A stretch of 64,000 nucleotides of DNA, taken from NCBI RefSeq assembly GCF_018138715.1, contig NZ_JAGSHX010000006.1, forward strand, positions 5,208,001 to 5,272,000, read 5' to 3'. A program made the translations under genes and the position numbers. Under the pieces are notes generated by a model. It was not told the DNA's origin. It made no database searches and saw nothing but the letters and a program-made list of their open reading frames with translations. Positions 45,404 to 55,598 of the stretch are shown piece by piece. The stretch's first letter is position 1. Every line of letters starts with the position of its first letter. Origin of the DNA: Streptomyces asiaticus (GTDB lineage: Bacteria > Actinomycetota > Actinomycetes > Streptomycetales > Streptomycetaceae).

Positions 45404-45717
45404 AGCCAGGTTGCTCGGTTGAGTGCCGATGCTGCGCGCCTCCCGCCGGGAGGACCGGAAGCGAGTCCCACAGTACTCGTCGCCCCTGATCAGGGGCGGA
45501 AGTACGGGAATCTTCCGGGAAGCGTCAGCGGGGCCCCAGCCAGGCACCCGGTGGGTGACTTTCTCCCCCAGCAACCCCCTTCATCAGGGATCTCCGTGCG
45601 GAGATTTATGGGAAGGGCTGCGACACGCCCGACCGCGTGGGTCGGGAGTGAGGTGGAGGAGGGCACGAACGCCATCGGGTCCCAGAGCGTTACGAGAGAC
45701 AGGACTACGAAGTAGCC
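45404..45717 (+). ncRNA. Long structured leader of the S10 operon
   Basis: About 310 nt of noncoding sequence rich in inverted repeats precede rpsJ, for example GCCCCTGATCAGGGGC, the TCTTCCGGGAAG helix, and the shared block at 45614-45645. In other bacteria an S10 leader binds L4. No such L4 site is recognised by eye, so regulation is inferred from length and structure only. Confidence 0.5.
45614..45645 (+). promoter_or_regulatory. Leader element shared with rpsL (rpsJ copy)
   Basis: AGGGCTG followed by CGACACGCCCGACCGCGTGG and GTCGG, matching 35249-35287 except for a 7-nt insertion and one base. The helix is CCGACC/GGTCGG with loop GCGTG. It lies 72 nt before the rpsJ start. Confidence 0.6.
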
Positions 45718-46026
45718 ATGGCGGGACAGAAGATCCGCATCCGGCTCAAGGCTTACGACCACGAGGTCATCGACTCCTCGGCGAAGAAGATCGTCGAGAC
45801 GGTGACCCGGACTGGTGCGTCGGTCGCGGGCCCGGTGCCGCTGCCCACAGAGAAGAACGTGTACTGCGTCATCAAGTCGCCGCACAAGTACAAGGACTCG
45901 CGCGAGCACTTCGAGATGCGTACGCACAAGCGCCTCATCGACATCCTCGACCCCACTCCGAAGACGGTTGACTCGCTGATGCGTCTCGACCTGCCGGCGG
46001 GCGTCGACATCGAGATCAAGCTCTGA
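45718..46026 (+). CDS. rpsJ: 30S ribosomal protein S10
   Basis: The 102-residue S10 (NusE) belongs to the 30S head and also joins NusB in antitermination. It contains [24 protein letters not shown] and the loop [39 protein letters not shown]. First gene of the S10 operon. rplC begins 13 nt after its stop. Confidence 0.98.
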   Translation: MAGQKIRIRLKAYDHEVIDSSAKKIVETVTRTGASVAGPVPLPTEKNVYCVIKSPHKYKDSREHFEMRTHKRLIDILDPTPKTVDSLMRLDLPAGVDIEIKL

Positions 46027-46039
46027 GGTGACGCGCGAG

Positions 46040-46684
46040 ATGGCTAAGCAGATCAAGGGCGTCCTGGGCGAGAAGCTCGGCATGACGCAGGTGTGGGACG
46101 AGAACAACCGCGTCGTCCCGGTCACCGTCGTCAAGGCCGGTCCCTGCGTCGTGACCCAGGTCCGCACCGATGACGCGGACGGCTACAGCGCCGTCCAGAT
46201 CGCCTTCGGCGAGATCGACCCGCGCAAGGTGAACAAGCCGCTCAAGGGCCACTTCGCCAAGGCGGATGTGACCCCGCGCCGCCACCTGGTGGAGCTGCGT
46301 ACCGCCGACGCCGGCGAGTACACCCTCGGCCAGGAGGTCACGGCCGAGGTGTTCGAGTCCGGTGTCAAGGTCGACGTGACCGGCACCAGCAAGGGCAAGG
46401 GCACCGCCGGTGTCATGAAGCGCCACGGCTTCGGTGGCCTCGGCGCCGGCCACGGCACCCAGCGCAAGCACCGCTCGCCGGGCTCCATCGGTGGCTGCGC
46501 CACCCCGGGCCGCGTGTTCAAGGGCCTGCGCATGGCCGGCCGCATGGGCAATGAGCGGGTCACCACCCAGAACCTGACCGTCCACGCCGTTGACGCGGAG
46601 AAGGGTCTGCTCCTGATCAAGGGAGCGGTTCCTGGTCCGAACGGCGGCCTCGTCCTGGTCCGTACCGCGGCCAAGGGGGCCTGA
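46040..46684 (+). CDS. rplC: 50S ribosomal protein L3
   Basis: The 214-residue protein reaches the peptidyl-transferase centre with its central loop ([37 protein letters not shown]). The ATG at 46040 gives [17 protein letters not shown], the family start; GAGG lies 11 nt upstream across the rpsJ stop. An in-frame GTG at 46028 is less likely. rplD follows after 8 nt. Confidence 0.97.
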   Translation: MAKQIKGVLGEKLGMTQVWDENNRVVPVTVVKAGPCVVTQVRTDDADGYSAVQIAFGEIDPRKVNKPLKGHFAKADVTPRRHLVELRTADAGEYTLGQEVTAEVFESGVKVDVTGTSKGKGTAGVMKRHGFGGLGAGHGTQRKHRSPGSIGGCATPGRVFKGLRMAGRMGNERVTTQNLTVHAVDAEKGLLLIKGAVPGPNGGLVLVRTAAKGA

Positions 46685-46692
46685 GGTAACCG

Positions 46693-47346
46693 ATGAGCAC
46701 CATTGACATCCTTTCGCCGGCAGGCGACAAGGCCGGGTCCGTCGAACTCCCCGCGGAGATCTTCGACGCGCAGGTCAGCGTTCCGCTGATCCACCAGGTC
46801 GTCGTCGCCCAGCTGGCCGCTGCCCGCCAGGGCACGCACAAGACCAAGACCCGTGGTGAGGTCCGCGGCGGTGGCAAGAAGCCGTACCGCCAGAAGGGCA
46901 CCGGCCGCGCGCGCCAGGGCTCGACCCGCGCGCCGCAGTTCGCCGGCGGTGGCGTCGTGCACGGCCCCGTGCCGCGCGACTACAGCCAGCGCACCCCGAA
47001 GAAGATGAAGGCCGCCGCGCTGCGCGGTGCCCTCTCCGACCGGGCGCGTCACGAGCGCATCCACGTCGTGACCGGCGTGGTCGACGGTGAGATCTCCACG
47101 AAGGCCGCGAAGGCCCTGCTGGGCAAGATCAGCGAGCGCAAGAACGTGCTCCTGGTCGCCGAGCGGAGCGACGAGGCCGCGTGGCTGTCCGCCCGCAACC
47201 TGCCCCAGGTGCACATCCTGGAGCCGGGCCAGCTGAACACGTACGACGTGCTCGTCTCCGACGACGTGGTCTTCACCAAGGCCGCCTTCGAGTCCTTCGT
47301 GGCTGGTCCCAAGGCCGCTGAGAAGACCGAAGGGAGCGCCGCCTGA
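46693..47346 (+). CDS. rplD: 50S ribosomal protein L4
   Basis: The 217-residue protein has the tunnel loop [35 protein letters not shown] lining the exit tunnel (macrolide-relevant, apparently normal) and a globular C-terminus. In E. coli it also represses the S10 operon. GAGGTAACC lies upstream. Its stop overlaps the rplW start by one base. Confidence 0.97.
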   Translation: MSTIDILSPAGDKAGSVELPAEIFDAQVSVPLIHQVVVAQLAAARQGTHKTKTRGEVRGGGKKPYRQKGTGRARQGSTRAPQFAGGGVVHGPVPRDYSQRTPKKMKAAALRGALSDRARHERIHVVTGVVDGEISTKAAKALLGKISERKNVLLVAERSDEAAWLSARNLPQVHILEPGQLNTYDVLVSDDVVFTKAAFESFVAGPKAAEKTEGSAA

Positions 47347-47672
47347 TGAGTGAGGCGACCGCTGTCACCAGCAAGACCTTCACCGACCCCCGCGACGTTC
47401 TCGTCAAGCCGGTGGTCTCGGAGAAGAGCTACGCGCTGCTGGACGAGAACAAGTACACGTTCATCGTCGACCCGCGCGCGAACAAGACCCAGATCAAGCA
47501 GGCCGTCGAGGCGGTCTTCTCGGTCAAGGTCACCGGGGTCAACACGATCAACCGCCAGGGCAAGCGCAAGCGCACCCGCACCGGCTACGGCAAGCGCAAG
47601 GACACCAAGCGCGCCATCGTGACCCTCGCCGAGGGCGACCGCATCGACATCTTCGGCGGCCCGGTCTCCTGA
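47346..47672 (+). CDS. rplW: 50S ribosomal protein L23
   Basis: The 108-residue protein sits at the tunnel exit and docks trigger factor and [41 protein letters not shown] is diagnostic. The ATG overlaps the rplD stop (TGATG), with GGGAGCGCC upstream. Confidence 0.97.
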   Translation: MSEATAVTSKTFTDPRDVLVKPVVSEKSYALLDENKYTFIVDPRANKTQIKQAVEAVFSVKVTGVNTINRQGKRKRTRTGYGKRKDTKRAIVTLAEGDRIDIFGGPVS

Positions 47673-47719
47673 CGGAGATCGGAACGTCCAGAAGTCCGGA
47701 ATCTTCCGAGGACTGAGAA

Positions 47720-48556
47720 ATGGGTATCCGCAAGTACAAGCCGACGACCCCGGGCCGTCGTGGCTCCAGCGTCGCCGACTTCGTCGAGATCACGCGGTCC
47801 ACGCCGGAGAAGTCGCTGGTCCGCCCGCTGCACAGCAAGGGTGGTCGTAACAACGCCGGCCGCATCACGGTCCGCCACCAGGGTGGCGGTCACAAGCGTG
47901 CGTACCGCGTGATCGACTTCCGCCGTCACGACAAGGACGGCGTCCCGGCGAAGGTCGCACACATCGAATACGACCCCAACCGCACCGCGCGCATCGCGCT
48001 GCTGCACTACGCCGACGGCGAGAAGCGCTACATCCTCGCCCCGCGTGGCCTGAAGCAGAACGACCGCATTGAGAACGGCCCCGGCGCCGACATCAAGCCC
48101 GGTAACAACCTCGCGCTGCGCAACATCCCGGTTGGTACCACGCTCCACGCCATCGAGCTGCGGCCCGGCGGCGGCGCGAAGTTCGCCCGCTCCGCGGGTG
48201 CCTCCGTGCAGCTGCTGGCGAAGGAGGGCTCCATGGCCCACCTGCGCATGCCGTCCGGTGAGATCCGCCTGGTCGACGTCCGCTGCCGCGCCACCGTCGG
48301 CGAGGTCGGCAACGCCGAGCAGTCGAACATCAACTGGGGCAAGGCCGGCCGCATGCGCTGGAAGGGCGTCCGCCCGACCGTTCGTGGTGTGGTCATGAAC
48401 CCCGTCGACCACCCGCACGGTGGTGGTGAGGGCAAGACCTCCGGTGGTCGCCACCCGGTCTCGCCGTGGGGTCAGAAGGAGGGCCGTACGCGCTCGCCGA
48501 AGAAGGCCAGCAACAAGTACATCGTCCGCCGCCGCAAGACGAACAAGAAGCGCTAG
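47720..48556 (+). CDS. rplB: 50S ribosomal protein L2
   Basis: The 278-residue core protein of the large subunit is needed for subunit joining and peptidyl transfer. It has [22 protein letters not shown], the conserved [17 protein letters not shown] block and a basic end. The ribosome-binding site is CCGAGGA. Confidence 0.98.
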   Translation: MGIRKYKPTTPGRRGSSVADFVEITRSTPEKSLVRPLHSKGGRNNAGRITVRHQGGGHKRAYRVIDFRRHDKDGVPAKVAHIEYDPNRTARIALLHYADGEKRYILAPRGLKQNDRIENGPGADIKPGNNLALRNIPVGTTLHAIELRPGGGAKFARSAGASVQLLAKEGSMAHLRMPSGEIRLVDVRCRATVGEVGNAEQSNINWGKAGRMRWKGVRPTVRGVVMNPVDHPHGGGEGKTSGGRHPVSPWGQKEGRTRSPKKASNKYIVRRRKTNKKR

Positions 48557-48568
48557 GAGCGGGTTTAG

Positions 48569-48850
48569 ATGCCGCGCAGTCTCAAGAAGGGGCCCTTCGT
48601 CGACGACCACCTGATCAAGAAGGTGGACACGCAGAACGAAGCAGGCACCAAGAACGTCATCAAGACCTGGTCCCGCCGCTCGATGATCGTCCCGGCCATG
48701 CTCGGCCACACGATCGCGGTGCACGACGGCCGCAAGCACGTCCCGGTGTTCGTCACCGAGTCGATGGTCGGCCACAAGCTCGGCGAGTTCGCGCCGACCC
48801 GCACCTTCCGCGGCCATGAGAAGGACGACCGCAAGTCGCGTCGTCGCTGA
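48569..48850 (+). CDS. rpsS: 30S ribosomal protein S19
   Basis: The 93-residue head protein of the 30S subunit begins [19 protein letters not shown] and contains the [29 protein letters not shown] block. AGGAGCGGG precedes the ATG. rplV follows after 40 nt. Confidence 0.98.
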   Translation: MPRSLKKGPFVDDHLIKKVDTQNEAGTKNVIKTWSRRSMIVPAMLGHTIAVHDGRKHVPVFVTESMVGHKLGEFAPTRTFRGHEKDDRKSRRR

Positions 48851-48890
48851 TCAGCGGAAAAGACTCATGACAGACACTGAAGGGACAACC

Positions 48891-49238
48891 ATGGAAGCCA
48901 GGGCCCAGGCGCGGTACATCCGCGTCACGCCCATGAAGGCCCGCCGCGTGGTGGACCTCATCCGTGGCATGAGCGCCACGGAGGCCCAGGCGGTCCTGCG
49001 TTTCGCCCCGCAGGCCGCGAGCGTGCCGGTCGGCAAGGTGCTGGACAGCGCCATCGCCAACGCCGCGCACAACTACGACCACACCGACGCCGACAGCCTC
49101 GTCATCTCCGAGGCGTACGTCGACGAGGGCCCGACCCTGAAGCGGTTCCGTCCGCGTGCCCAGGGCCGCGCCTACCGGATCCGCAAGCGGACCAGCCACA
49201 TCACCGTGGTCGTCAGCAGCAAGGAAGGAACCCGGTAA
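48891..49238 (+). CDS. rplV: 50S ribosomal protein L22
   Basis: The 115-residue protein lines the exit tunnel with its beta hairpin ([22 protein letters not shown]). The start at 48891 ([19 protein letters not shown]) follows GAAGGGAC and equals the usual length; the ATG at 48867 would add eight residues. The stop overlaps the rpsC ATG by one base. Confidence 0.96.
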   Translation: MEARAQARYIRVTPMKARRVVDLIRGMSATEAQAVLRFAPQAASVPVGKVLDSAIANAAHNYDHTDADSLVISEAYVDEGPTLKRFRPRAQGRAYRIRKRTSHITVVVSSKEGTR

Positions 49239-50068
49239 TGGGCCAGAAGGTAAACCCGCACGGGTTCCGGCTCGGCATCACCACCGACTTCAAGTCGCGC
49301 TGGTACGCCGACAAGCTGTACAAGGACTACGTCAAGGAAGACGTCGCCATCCGCCGGATGATGACGAAGGGCATGGAGCGCGCCGGTATCTCCAAGGTGG
49401 AGATCGAGCGCACCCGTGACCGCGTCCGCGTCGACATCCACACCGCCCGGCCGGGCATCGTCATCGGCCGCCGCGGCGCGGAGGCCGACCGTATCCGCGG
49501 CGAGCTGGAGAAGCTCACCGGCAAGCAGGTGCAGCTCAACATCCTCGAGGTGAAGAACCCCGAGGTGGACGCTCAGCTGGTGGCCCAGGCCGTCGCCGAG
49601 CAGCTCTCCTCCCGCGTCTCCTTCCGCCGCGCCATGCGCAAGTCGATGCAGAGCTCGATGAAGGCCGGCGCCAAGGGCATCAAGATCCAGTGTGGTGGCC
49701 GTCTCGGCGGCGCCGAGATGTCCCGCTCGGAGTTCTACCGCGAGGGCCGCGTGCCCCTGCACACGCTCCGCGCGAACGTCGACTACGGCTTCTTCGAGGC
49801 CAAGACCACCTTCGGCCGCATCGGCGTCAAGGTGTGGATCTACAAGGGCGACGTGAAGAACATCGCCGAGGTCCGCGCCGAGAACGCCGCCGCCCGCGCC
49901 GGCAACCGCCCGTCGCGCGGTGGCAGCGACCGCCCGCAGCGCCGTGGTGGCGAGCGCGGTGGCCGCGGCCGTAAGCCGCAGCAGTCGGCCGCGCCCGCCG
50001 AGGCCGGCAAGGCCGAGGCGCCCGCCGCGGCGGCGGCCGAGCCCAGCGCAGCCGGAAAGGAGAGCTGA
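49238..50068 (+). CDS. rpsC: 30S ribosomal protein S3
   Basis: The 276-residue protein has a KH domain ([30 protein letters not shown]) and the C-terminal domain at the mRNA entry pore, plus an Arg/Gly-rich then Ala/Glu-rich tail after about residue 220 that is usual in actinobacteria. The ATG overlaps the rplV stop; GAAGGAAC lies upstream. Confidence 0.98.
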   Translation: MGQKVNPHGFRLGITTDFKSRWYADKLYKDYVKEDVAIRRMMTKGMERAGISKVEIERTRDRVRVDIHTARPGIVIGRRGAEADRIRGELEKLTGKQVQLNILEVKNPEVDAQLVAQAVAEQLSSRVSFRRAMRKSMQSSMKAGAKGIKIQCGGRLGGAEMSRSEFYREGRVPLHTLRANVDYGFFEAKTTFGRIGVKVWIYKGDVKNIAEVRAENAAARAGNRPSRGGSDRPQRRGGERGGRGRKPQQSAAPAEAGKAEAPAAAAAEPSAAGKES

Positions 50069-50072
50069 CCCC

Positions 50073-50492
50073 ATGCTGATCCCTCGCAGGGTCAAGCACC
50101 GCAAGCAGCACCACCCCAAGCGGTCCGGCATGGCCAAGGGCGGTACGGAGCTGGCGTTCGGCGAGTACGGCATCCAGGCCGTCACCCCGGCGTACGTCAC
50201 CAACCGTCAGATCGAGGCCGCTCGTATCGCGATGACCCGCCACATCAAGCGTGGCGGCAAGGTCTGGATCAACATCTACCCGGACCGTCCGCTGACGAAG
50301 AAGCCCGCCGAGACCCGCATGGGTTCCGGTAAGGGCTCGCCGGAGTGGTGGGTCGCGAACGTCAAGCCCGGTCGGGTGATGTTCGAGCTGTCCTACCCGA
50401 ACGAGAAGACTGCGCGTGAGGCGCTCACCCGCGCTGCTCACAAGCTCCCGATGAAGTGCCGGATCGTTCGGCGCGAGGCAGGTGAGTCGTGA
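50073..50492 (+). CDS. rplP: 50S ribosomal protein L16
   Basis: The 139-residue protein lies near the A site and helps position tRNA. It starts [17 protein letters not shown] and has the [24 protein letters not shown] motif. AAAGGAGAG is at good spacing. It overlaps rpmC by one base. Confidence 0.98.
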   Translation: MLIPRRVKHRKQHHPKRSGMAKGGTELAFGEYGIQAVTPAYVTNRQIEAARIAMTRHIKRGGKVWINIYPDRPLTKKPAETRMGSGKGSPEWWVANVKPGRVMFELSYPNEKTAREALTRAAHKLPMKCRIVRREAGES

Positions 50493-50716
50493 TGGCGGCC
50501 GGTACCAAGGCGTCCGAGCTGCGTGAGCTGAACAACGAGGACCTCGTTGGCAAGCTGCGTGAGGCCAAGGAAGAGCTGTTCAACCTCCGCTTCCAGGCGG
50601 CGACCGGACAGCTCGAGAACCACGGCCGGCTGAAGGCCGTCCGGAAGGACATCGCCCGGATCTACACCCTGATGCGGGAGCGCGAGCTCGGCATCGAGAC
50701 GGTGGAGAGCGCCTGA
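50492..50716 (+). CDS. rpmC: 50S ribosomal protein L29
   Basis: The 74-residue helical hairpin ([41 protein letters not shown]) is at the tunnel exit. The ATG at 50492 overlaps the rplP stop; a GTG three bases earlier (50489) would simply add one residue. The stop overlaps the rpsQ ATG by one base. Confidence 0.95.
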   Translation: MAAGTKASELRELNNEDLVGKLREAKEELFNLRFQAATGQLENHGRLKAVRKDIARIYTLMRERELGIETVESA

Positions 50717-51003
50717 TGAGCGAGACGAATGTGACTGAGAACGCAACGCAGAACCGCGGCTTCCGCAAGACCCGTGAGGGTCTGGTCGTCAGCGACAAGA
50801 TGGACAAGACCGTCGTCGTCGCAGTCGAGGACCGCGTCAAGCACGCGCTGTACGGCAAGGTCATCCGCCGTACCAACAAGCTCAAGGCGCACGACGAGCA
50901 GAACGCCGCGGGTGTCGGCGACCGCGTCCTCCTGATGGAGACCCGGCCGCTGTCCGCGACCAAGCGCTGGCGCGTCGTCGAGATCCTCGAGAAGGCCAAG
51001 TAA
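50716..51003 (+). CDS. rpsQ: 30S ribosomal protein S17
   Basis: The 95-residue OB-fold protein binds 16S rRNA in the body. [45 protein letters not shown] is the family core. It is the last gene of the S10 operon; two hairpins separate it from rplN. Confidence 0.97.
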   Translation: MSETNVTENATQNRGFRKTREGLVVSDKMDKTVVVAVEDRVKHALYGKVIRRTNKLKAHDEQNAAGVGDRVLLMETRPLSATKRWRVVEILEKAK

Positions 51004-51004
51004 T

Positions 51005-51028
51005 TCCTGCGGGCAATAGTCCGCAGGA
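51005..51028 (+). terminator. Hairpin 1 between rpsQ and rplN
   Basis: TCCTGCGG-N8-CCGCAGGA, starting 2 nt after the rpsQ stop. Not followed by a U-tract. Confidence 0.6.
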
Positions 51029-51043
51029 CAGTTCCGCCAGGCT

Positions 51044-51075
51044 CGGCAGGGGCTGGATATATCCAGCCCCTGCCG
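51044..51075 (+). repeat. 32-bp perfect palindrome (hairpin 2) between rpsQ and rplN
   Basis: The palindrome CGGCAGGGGCTGGATA plus its exact complement has a 14-bp possible stem with an ATAT loop. It stands 28 nt before the rplN start, at the S10/spc operon boundary. Terminator, RNase III site or operator are possible. Confidence 0.85.
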
Positions 51076-51103
51076 GGAACCGGCAGACGATCAGGAGATA
51101 GAC

Positions 51104-51472
51104 GTGATCCAGCAGGAGTCGCGACTGCGCGTCGCCGACAACACGGGCGCGAAGGAGATCCTTTGCATCCGTGTTCTCGGTGGCTCCGGTCGCCGCTACG
51201 CGGGCATTGGTGACGTCATCGTCGCCACCGTCAAGGACGCGATCCCCGGTGGCAACGTGAAGAAGGGTGACGTCGTCAAGGCGGTCATCGTGCGCACCGT
51301 GAAGGAGCGCCGCCGCCCGGACGGTTCGTACATCCGCTTCGACGAGAACGCGGCCGTCATCCTCAAGAACGATGGCGACCCCCGCGGCACCCGTATCTTC
51401 GGCCCGGTGGGCCGTGAGCTGCGCGAGAAGAAGTTCATGAAGATCATCTCGCTCGCGCCGGAGGTGCTGTAA
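51104..51472 (+). CDS. rplN: 50S ribosomal protein L14
   Basis: The 122-residue protein forms an intersubunit bridge with 16S r[36 protein letters not shown] and the [27 protein letters not shown] block identify it. The GTG start follows CAGGAGATA. First gene of the spc operon; rplX starts 3 nt downstream. Confidence 0.98.
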   Translation: MIQQESRLRVADNTGAKEILCIRVLGGSGRRYAGIGDVIVATVKDAIPGGNVKKGDVVKAVIVRTVKERRRPDGSYIRFDENAAVILKNDGDPRGTRIFGPVGRELREKKFMKIISLAPEVL

Positions 51473-51475
51473 CCG

Positions 51476-51799
51476 ATGAAGATCAAGAAGGGCGACCTGG
51501 TCCAGGTCATCACCGGTAAGGACAAGGGCAAGCAGGGCAAGGTCATCGCGGCCTTCCCGCGCGAGGACCGAGTCCTGGTCGAGGGTGTCAACCGGGTCAA
51601 GAAGCACACCAAGGCCGGACAGACCGCTCGTGGTTCGAAGACCGGCGGCATCGTGACGACCGAGGCCCCGATCCACGTGAGCAATGTGCAGCTCGTGGTG
51701 GAGAAGGACGGCAACAAGGTCGTCACCCGCGTCGGATACCGCTTCGACGACGAGGGCAACAAGATCCGCGTTGCCAAGCGGACCGGTGAGGACATCTGA
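51476..51799 (+). CDS. rplX: 50S ribosomal protein L24
   Basis: The 107-residue KOW-domain protein ([42 protein letters not shown]) initiates 50S assembly. GGAGGTGCTG at the end of rplN serves as ribosome-binding site. It overlaps rplE by one base. Confidence 0.98.
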   Translation: MKIKKGDLVQVITGKDKGKQGKVIAAFPREDRVLVEGVNRVKKHTKAGQTARGSKTGGIVTTEAPIHVSNVQLVVEKDGNKVVTRVGYRFDDEGNKIRVAKRTGEDI

Positions 51800-52359
51800 T
51801 GACTGCCACCACCACTGCACCGCGCCTCAAGGCGCGCTACCGCGAAGAGATCCAGGGCAAGCTGCAGGAGCAGTTCTCCTACGAGAACGTCATGCAGATC
51901 CCGGGTCTGACCAAGGTCGTGGTCAACATGGGTGTGGGCGACGCCGCCCGCGACTCCAAGCTGATCGAGGGCGCCATCCGCGACCTCGCCACGATCACCG
52001 GCCAGAAGCCCGCCGTCACCAAGGCCCGTAAGTCCATCGCGCAGTTCAAGCTGCGTGAGGGCCAGCCGATCGGCGCCCACGTCACCCTCCGCGGTGACCG
52101 CATGTGGGAGTTCCTGGACCGTCTGGTGTCGCTCGCGCTGCCGCGTATCCGCGACTTCCGCGGTCTGTCGCCGAAGCAGTTCGACGGCCGGGGCAACTAC
52201 ACCTTCGGTCTCACGGAGCAGGTCATGTTCCACGAGATCGACCAGGACAAGATCGACCGCGTCCGGGGTATGGACATCACCGTGGTGACCACGGCGACCA
52301 ACGACGAAGAGGGCCGCGCCCTACTGCGTCACCTCGGCTTCCCGTTCAAGGAGGCGTGA
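51799..52359 (+). CDS. rplE: 50S ribosomal protein L5
   Basis: The 186-residue protein binds 5S rRNA and touches the P-site tRNA. It has [20 protein letters not shown] and [28 protein letters not shown]. The ATG overlaps the rplX stop. rpsN follows after 3 nt. Confidence 0.98.
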   Translation: MTATTTAPRLKARYREEIQGKLQEQFSYENVMQIPGLTKVVVNMGVGDAARDSKLIEGAIRDLATITGQKPAVTKARKSIAQFKLREGQPIGAHVTLRGDRMWEFLDRLVSLALPRIRDFRGLSPKQFDGRGNYTFGLTEQVMFHEIDQDKIDRVRGMDITVVTTATNDEEGRALLRHLGFPFKEA

Positions 52360-52362
52360 GCC

Positions 52363-52548
52363 GTGGCGAAGAAGGCTCTCATTGCCAAGGCCGCCCGCAA
52401 GCCCAAGTTCGGCGTGCGTGCCTACACGCGCTGCCAGCGCTGCGGACGTCCGCACTCCGTGTACCGCAAGTTCGGCCTGTGCCGCGTGTGCCTTCGTGAG
52501 ATGGCTCACCGTGGCGAGCTGCCGGGCGTGACCAAGAGCTCCTGGTAA
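52363..52548 (+). CDS. rpsN: 30S ribosomal protein S14, type Z (zinc-binding)
   Basis: The 61-residue short form has two CxxC pairs (CQRCGRPH and [16 protein letters not shown]) holding zinc, unlike the long C-minus S14. It belongs to the 30S head. The GTG is preceded by AAGGAGGCG, at the end of rplE. A gap of 209 nt follows, holding TAGAGT (52619-52624) as a possible -10 for rpsH but no clear -35. Confidence 0.97.
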   Translation: MAKKALIAKAARKPKFGVRAYTRCQRCGRPHSVYRKFGLCRVCLREMAHRGELPGVTKSSW

Positions 52549-52757
52549 TCAGCCCTTACGGGTTGATACCGGGCTCTCGGTAAGCAAATGGATGGCGAGC
52601 CCCGCCCTTCCGCTCCCGTAGAGTAGAAGGGTTGGGCGCTCGCCGCCCAGAATCCTTACTACGCCGTAGGTCCCCGCGCCGCACCCGTGCCCGCCACTGA
52701 GCGGGTGAGAGGGATGGCGCATACAGGAAACCCCGGCGAGAGAGGCCGAAGGCCATC

Positions 52758-53156
52758 ATGACCATGACCGATCCGATCGCAGACATGCTGACGCGTCTGC
52801 GAAACGCGAACTCGGCGTACCACGACTCCGTCGTGATGCCCCACAGCAAGATCAAGTCGCATATCGCGGAGATCCTCCAGCAGGAGGGCTACATCACCGG
52901 CTGGAAGGTCGAGGACGCCGAGGTCGGCAAGAGCCTCATCCTCGAGCTGAAGTTCGGCCCGAACCGCGAGCGCTCGATCGCCGGCATCAAGCGGATCTCG
53001 AAGCCGGGCCTGCGGGTCTACGCAAAGTCCACCAACCTGCCGAAGGTGCTCGGCGGCCTGGGCGTGGCGATCATCTCCACGTCGCACGGGCTCCTCACCG
53101 ACAAGCAGGCCGGCAAGAAGGGCGTGGGTGGGGAAGTCCTCGCCTACGTCTGGTAA
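52758..53156 (+). CDS. rpsH: 30S ribosomal protein S8
   Basis: The 132-residue S8 binds the central domain of 16S rRNA and in E. coli represses spc. It starts [25 protein letters not shown] and has [26 protein letters not shown] at the end. GAGAGAGGCCGAAGG lies upstream. Confidence 0.98.
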   Translation: MTMTDPIADMLTRLRNANSAYHDSVVMPHSKIKSHIAEILQQEGYITGWKVEDAEVGKSLILELKFGPNRERSIAGIKRISKPGLRVYAKSTNLPKVLGGLGVAIISTSHGLLTDKQAGKKGVGGEVLAYVW

Positions 53157-53176
53157 CCAGGGAACGGAGGAAGCAC

Positions 53177-53716
53177 ATGTCGCGCATTGGCAAGCTGCCC
53201 ATCCAGGTTCCCGCTGGTGTGGACGTCACCATCGATGGCCGCACGGTCGCCGTGAAGGGTCCCAAGGGCTCTCTCTCGCACACCGTCGCCGCGCCGATCG
53301 AGGTCGCCAAGGGTGAGGACAACGTCCTCGTTGTCACCCGCCCGAACGACGAGCGTCAGAACAAGGCCCTGCACGGCCTGTCGCGCACGCTGGTGGCGAA
53401 CATGATCACCGGCGTGACCCAGGGCTACAGCAAGGCGCTCGAGATCAGCGGTGTCGGTTACCGCGTCCAGGCGAAGGGCTCCAACCTGGAGTTCTCCCTG
53501 GGCTACAGCCACCCGATCCTGGTCGAGGCCCCGGAGGGCATCTCCTTCAAGGTGGAGTCCCCGACCAAGCTGAGCGTCGAGGGCATCGACAAGCAGAAGG
53601 TCGGCGAGGTCGCCGCGAACATCCGCAAGCTGCGCAAGCCCGACCCGTACAAGGCCAAGGGCGTGAAGTACGCGGGCGAGGTCATCCGCCGCAAGGTCGG
53701 AAAGGCTGGTAAGTAA
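53177..53716 (+). CDS. rplF: 50S ribosomal protein L6
   Basis: The 179-residue protein with two similar domains lies near the sarcin-ricin loop. [21 protein letters not shown] and the [30 protein letters not shown] end are typical. CGGAGGAAG is the ribosome-binding site. Confidence 0.98.
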   Translation: MSRIGKLPIQVPAGVDVTIDGRTVAVKGPKGSLSHTVAAPIEVAKGEDNVLVVTRPNDERQNKALHGLSRTLVANMITGVTQGYSKALEISGVGYRVQAKGSNLEFSLGYSHPILVEAPEGISFKVESPTKLSVEGIDKQKVGEVAANIRKLRKPDPYKAKGVKYAGEVIRRKVGKAGK

Positions 53717-53719
53717 GCC

Positions 53720-54103
53720 ATGGCATACGGTGTGAAGATTGCCAAGGGCAACGCTCGCAAGGCCGCTGCCGTCAAGCGGCGTCACATCCGCGTCCGCAAG
53801 CGGGTCTCCGGTACGCCGGTCCGCCCCCGCCTCGTGGTGACGCGCTCCAACCGTCACATGGTGGCGCAGGTCATCGACGACATCGCGGGCCACACCCTGG
53901 CCTCGGCGTCTACGCTGGACAGCTCCATCCGGGCGGCCGAGGGCGACAAGAGCGCCCAGGCGCAGCAGGTCGGCGCCCTGGTGGCCGAGCGGGCGAAGGC
54001 CGCGGGCATCGAGGCCGTCGTGTTCGACCGCGGTGGCAACAAGTACGCCGGGCGCATCGCCGCTCTGGCGGACGCCGCCCGCGAGGCCGGGCTGAAGTTC
54101 TGA
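53720..54103 (+). CDS. rplR: 50S ribosomal protein L18
   Basis: The 127-residue protein binds 5S r[39 protein letters not shown] and the [27 protein letters not shown] end identify it. rplF ends 3 nt upstream. Confidence 0.98.
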   Translation: MAYGVKIAKGNARKAAAVKRRHIRVRKRVSGTPVRPRLVVTRSNRHMVAQVIDDIAGHTLASASTLDSSIRAAEGDKSAQAQQVGALVAERAKAAGIEAVVFDRGGNKYAGRIAALADAAREAGLKF

Positions 54104-54146
54104 GCCCCGGTTCCAACGCAAAGCGGAAACGAGAGAGGTAAATCCA

Positions 54147-54752
54147 ATGGCTGGACCCCAGCGCCGCGGTGGCGGCGCCGGTGGCGGCGAGCGGCGGGAC
54201 CGGAAGGACCGGCGGGACGGTGGCGCTGCCGCCGAGAAGACCGCTTACGTCGAGCGTGTTGTCGCGATCAACCGCGTCGCCAAGGTTGTGAAGGGTGGTC
54301 GTCGCTTCAGCTTCACCGCGCTGGTCGTGGTGGGCGACGGTGACGGCACCGTGGGTGTCGGTTACGGCAAGGCCAAGGAGGTGCCGGCCGCGATCGCCAA
54401 GGGCGTGGAGGAGGCCAAGAAGCACTTCTTCAAGGTCCCCCGGATCGCCGGCACCATTCCGCACCCGATCCAGGGTGAGGAGGCCGCGGGTGTCGTGCTG
54501 CTGAAGCCGGCGTCGCCCGGTACCGGTGTGATCGCCGGTGGCCCGGTGCGTGCCGTGCTGGAGTGCGCGGGCATCCACGACGTGCTGAGCAAGTCGCTCG
54601 GCTCGTCGAACCCGATCAACATCGTGCACGCCACGGTGGCCGCTCTGCGGGGCCTTCAGCGCCCCGAGGAGATCGCCGCCCGTCGTGGTCTGCCGCTCGA
54701 GGACGTCGCCCCCGCCGCTCTGCTGCGGGCGCGTGCCGGGGTGGGTGTGTGA
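54147..54752 (+). CDS. rpsE: 30S ribosomal protein S5
   Basis: The 201-residue protein takes part in decoding fidelity (mRNA entry side). After a Gly/Arg-rich N-terminus it has [57 protein letters not shown] lies upstream. The spectinomycin loop region appears normal. rpmD starts 2 nt after the stop. Confidence 0.98.
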   Translation: MAGPQRRGGGAGGGERRDRKDRRDGGAAAEKTAYVERVVAINRVAKVVKGGRRFSFTALVVVGDGDGTVGVGYGKAKEVPAAIAKGVEEAKKHFFKVPRIAGTIPHPIQGEEAAGVVLLKPASPGTGVIAGGPVRAVLECAGIHDVLSKSLGSSNPINIVHATVAALRGLQRPEEIAARRGLPLEDVAPAALLRARAGVGV

Positions 54753-54754
54753 GC

Positions 54755-54937
54755 ATGGCCCGCCTCAAGATCACGCAGACGAAGTCGTACATCGGCAGCA
54801 AGCAGAACCACCGCGACACTCTGCGTTCGCTCGGGCTGAAGAAGCTCGGCGACGTGGTCGTCAAGGAGGACCGCCCCGAGTTCCGCGGCATGGCGCAGAC
54901 CGTGCGGCACCTCGTGACGGTCGAGGAGGTCGACTGA
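54755..54937 (+). CDS. rpmD: 50S ribosomal protein L30
   Basis: The 60-residue protein ([35 protein letters not shown]) is the short bacterial L30. The ATG at 54755 fits the family length; longer frames read through rpsE out of frame. rplO starts one base after its stop. Confidence 0.97.
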   Translation: MARLKITQTKSYIGSKQNHRDTLRSLGLKKLGDVVVKEDRPEFRGMAQTVRHLVTVEEVD

Positions 54938-54938
54938 C

Positions 54939-55394
54939 ATGGCGGAGAACAACCCGCTGAAGGTCCACAACCTCCGGCCCGCCCCGGGCGCCAAGACCGC
55001 CAAGACCCGTGTCGGTCGTGGTGAGGCGTCCAAGGGTAAGACCGCTGGTCGTGGCACCAAGGGCACCAAGGCCCGCTACCAGGTTCCGGAGCGCTTCGAG
55101 GGTGGGCAGATGCCCCTCCACATGCGGCTCCCGAAGCTCAAGGGCTTCAAGAACCCGTTCCGCACCGAGTACCAGGTCGTGAACCTGGACAAGCTGGCCG
55201 CGCTCTACCCCGAGGGTGGCGAGGTCACGGTGGCCGACCTGGTCGCCAAGGGTGCGGTTCGCAAGAACCAGCTCGTCAAGGTGCTGGGCTCCGGTGAGGT
55301 CTCCGTGGCGCTCCAGGTGACGGTCGACGCCGTCTCCGGCTCCGCCAAGGAGAAGATCACCGCCGCCGGTGGCACCGTCACCGAGCTCGTCTGA
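54939..55394 (+). CDS. rplO: 50S ribosomal protein L15
   Basis: The 151-residue protein is an assembly protein with a long extension ([34 protein letters not shown]) that penetrates 23S rRNA. GAGGAGGTCG at the end of rpmD is the ribosome-binding site. The hairpin after it may end this part of the operon. Confidence 0.98.
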   Translation: MAENNPLKVHNLRPAPGAKTAKTRVGRGEASKGKTAGRGTKGTKARYQVPERFEGGQMPLHMRLPKLKGFKNPFRTEYQVVNLDKLAALYPEGGEVTVADLVAKGAVRKNQLVKVLGSGEVSVALQVTVDAVSGSAKEKITAAGGTVTELV

Positions 55395-55410
55395 GCACGG
55401 TGCGTTTCTG

Positions 55411-55444
55411 ACCGGGGGTGCCCCAGATACGGGGCATCCCCGGT
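55411..55444 (+). terminator. Hairpin between rplO and secY
   Basis: ACCGGGGGTGCCCC and GGGGCATCCCCGGT pair almost completely (loop AGATAC). Downstream, TAAGGT (55475-55480) is a possible -10 of a secY promoter with TTCCAA (55451-55456) as weak -35, so secY-adk may have its own promoter. Confidence 0.6.
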
Positions 55445-55598
55445 TGGTCGTTCCAAGCGGGGCCGGGTCGCCGGTAAGGTGGCTGGCGTTGTTACCTTCC
55501 GCGCGGTACGTCTCCGCGCGGGTCCTGGCTGATAAGTATCCGTCGATCCTCAAGACCGTCACCTCTCGCGAAGCGACGCGGGGGGCGCAGGAGGCACC

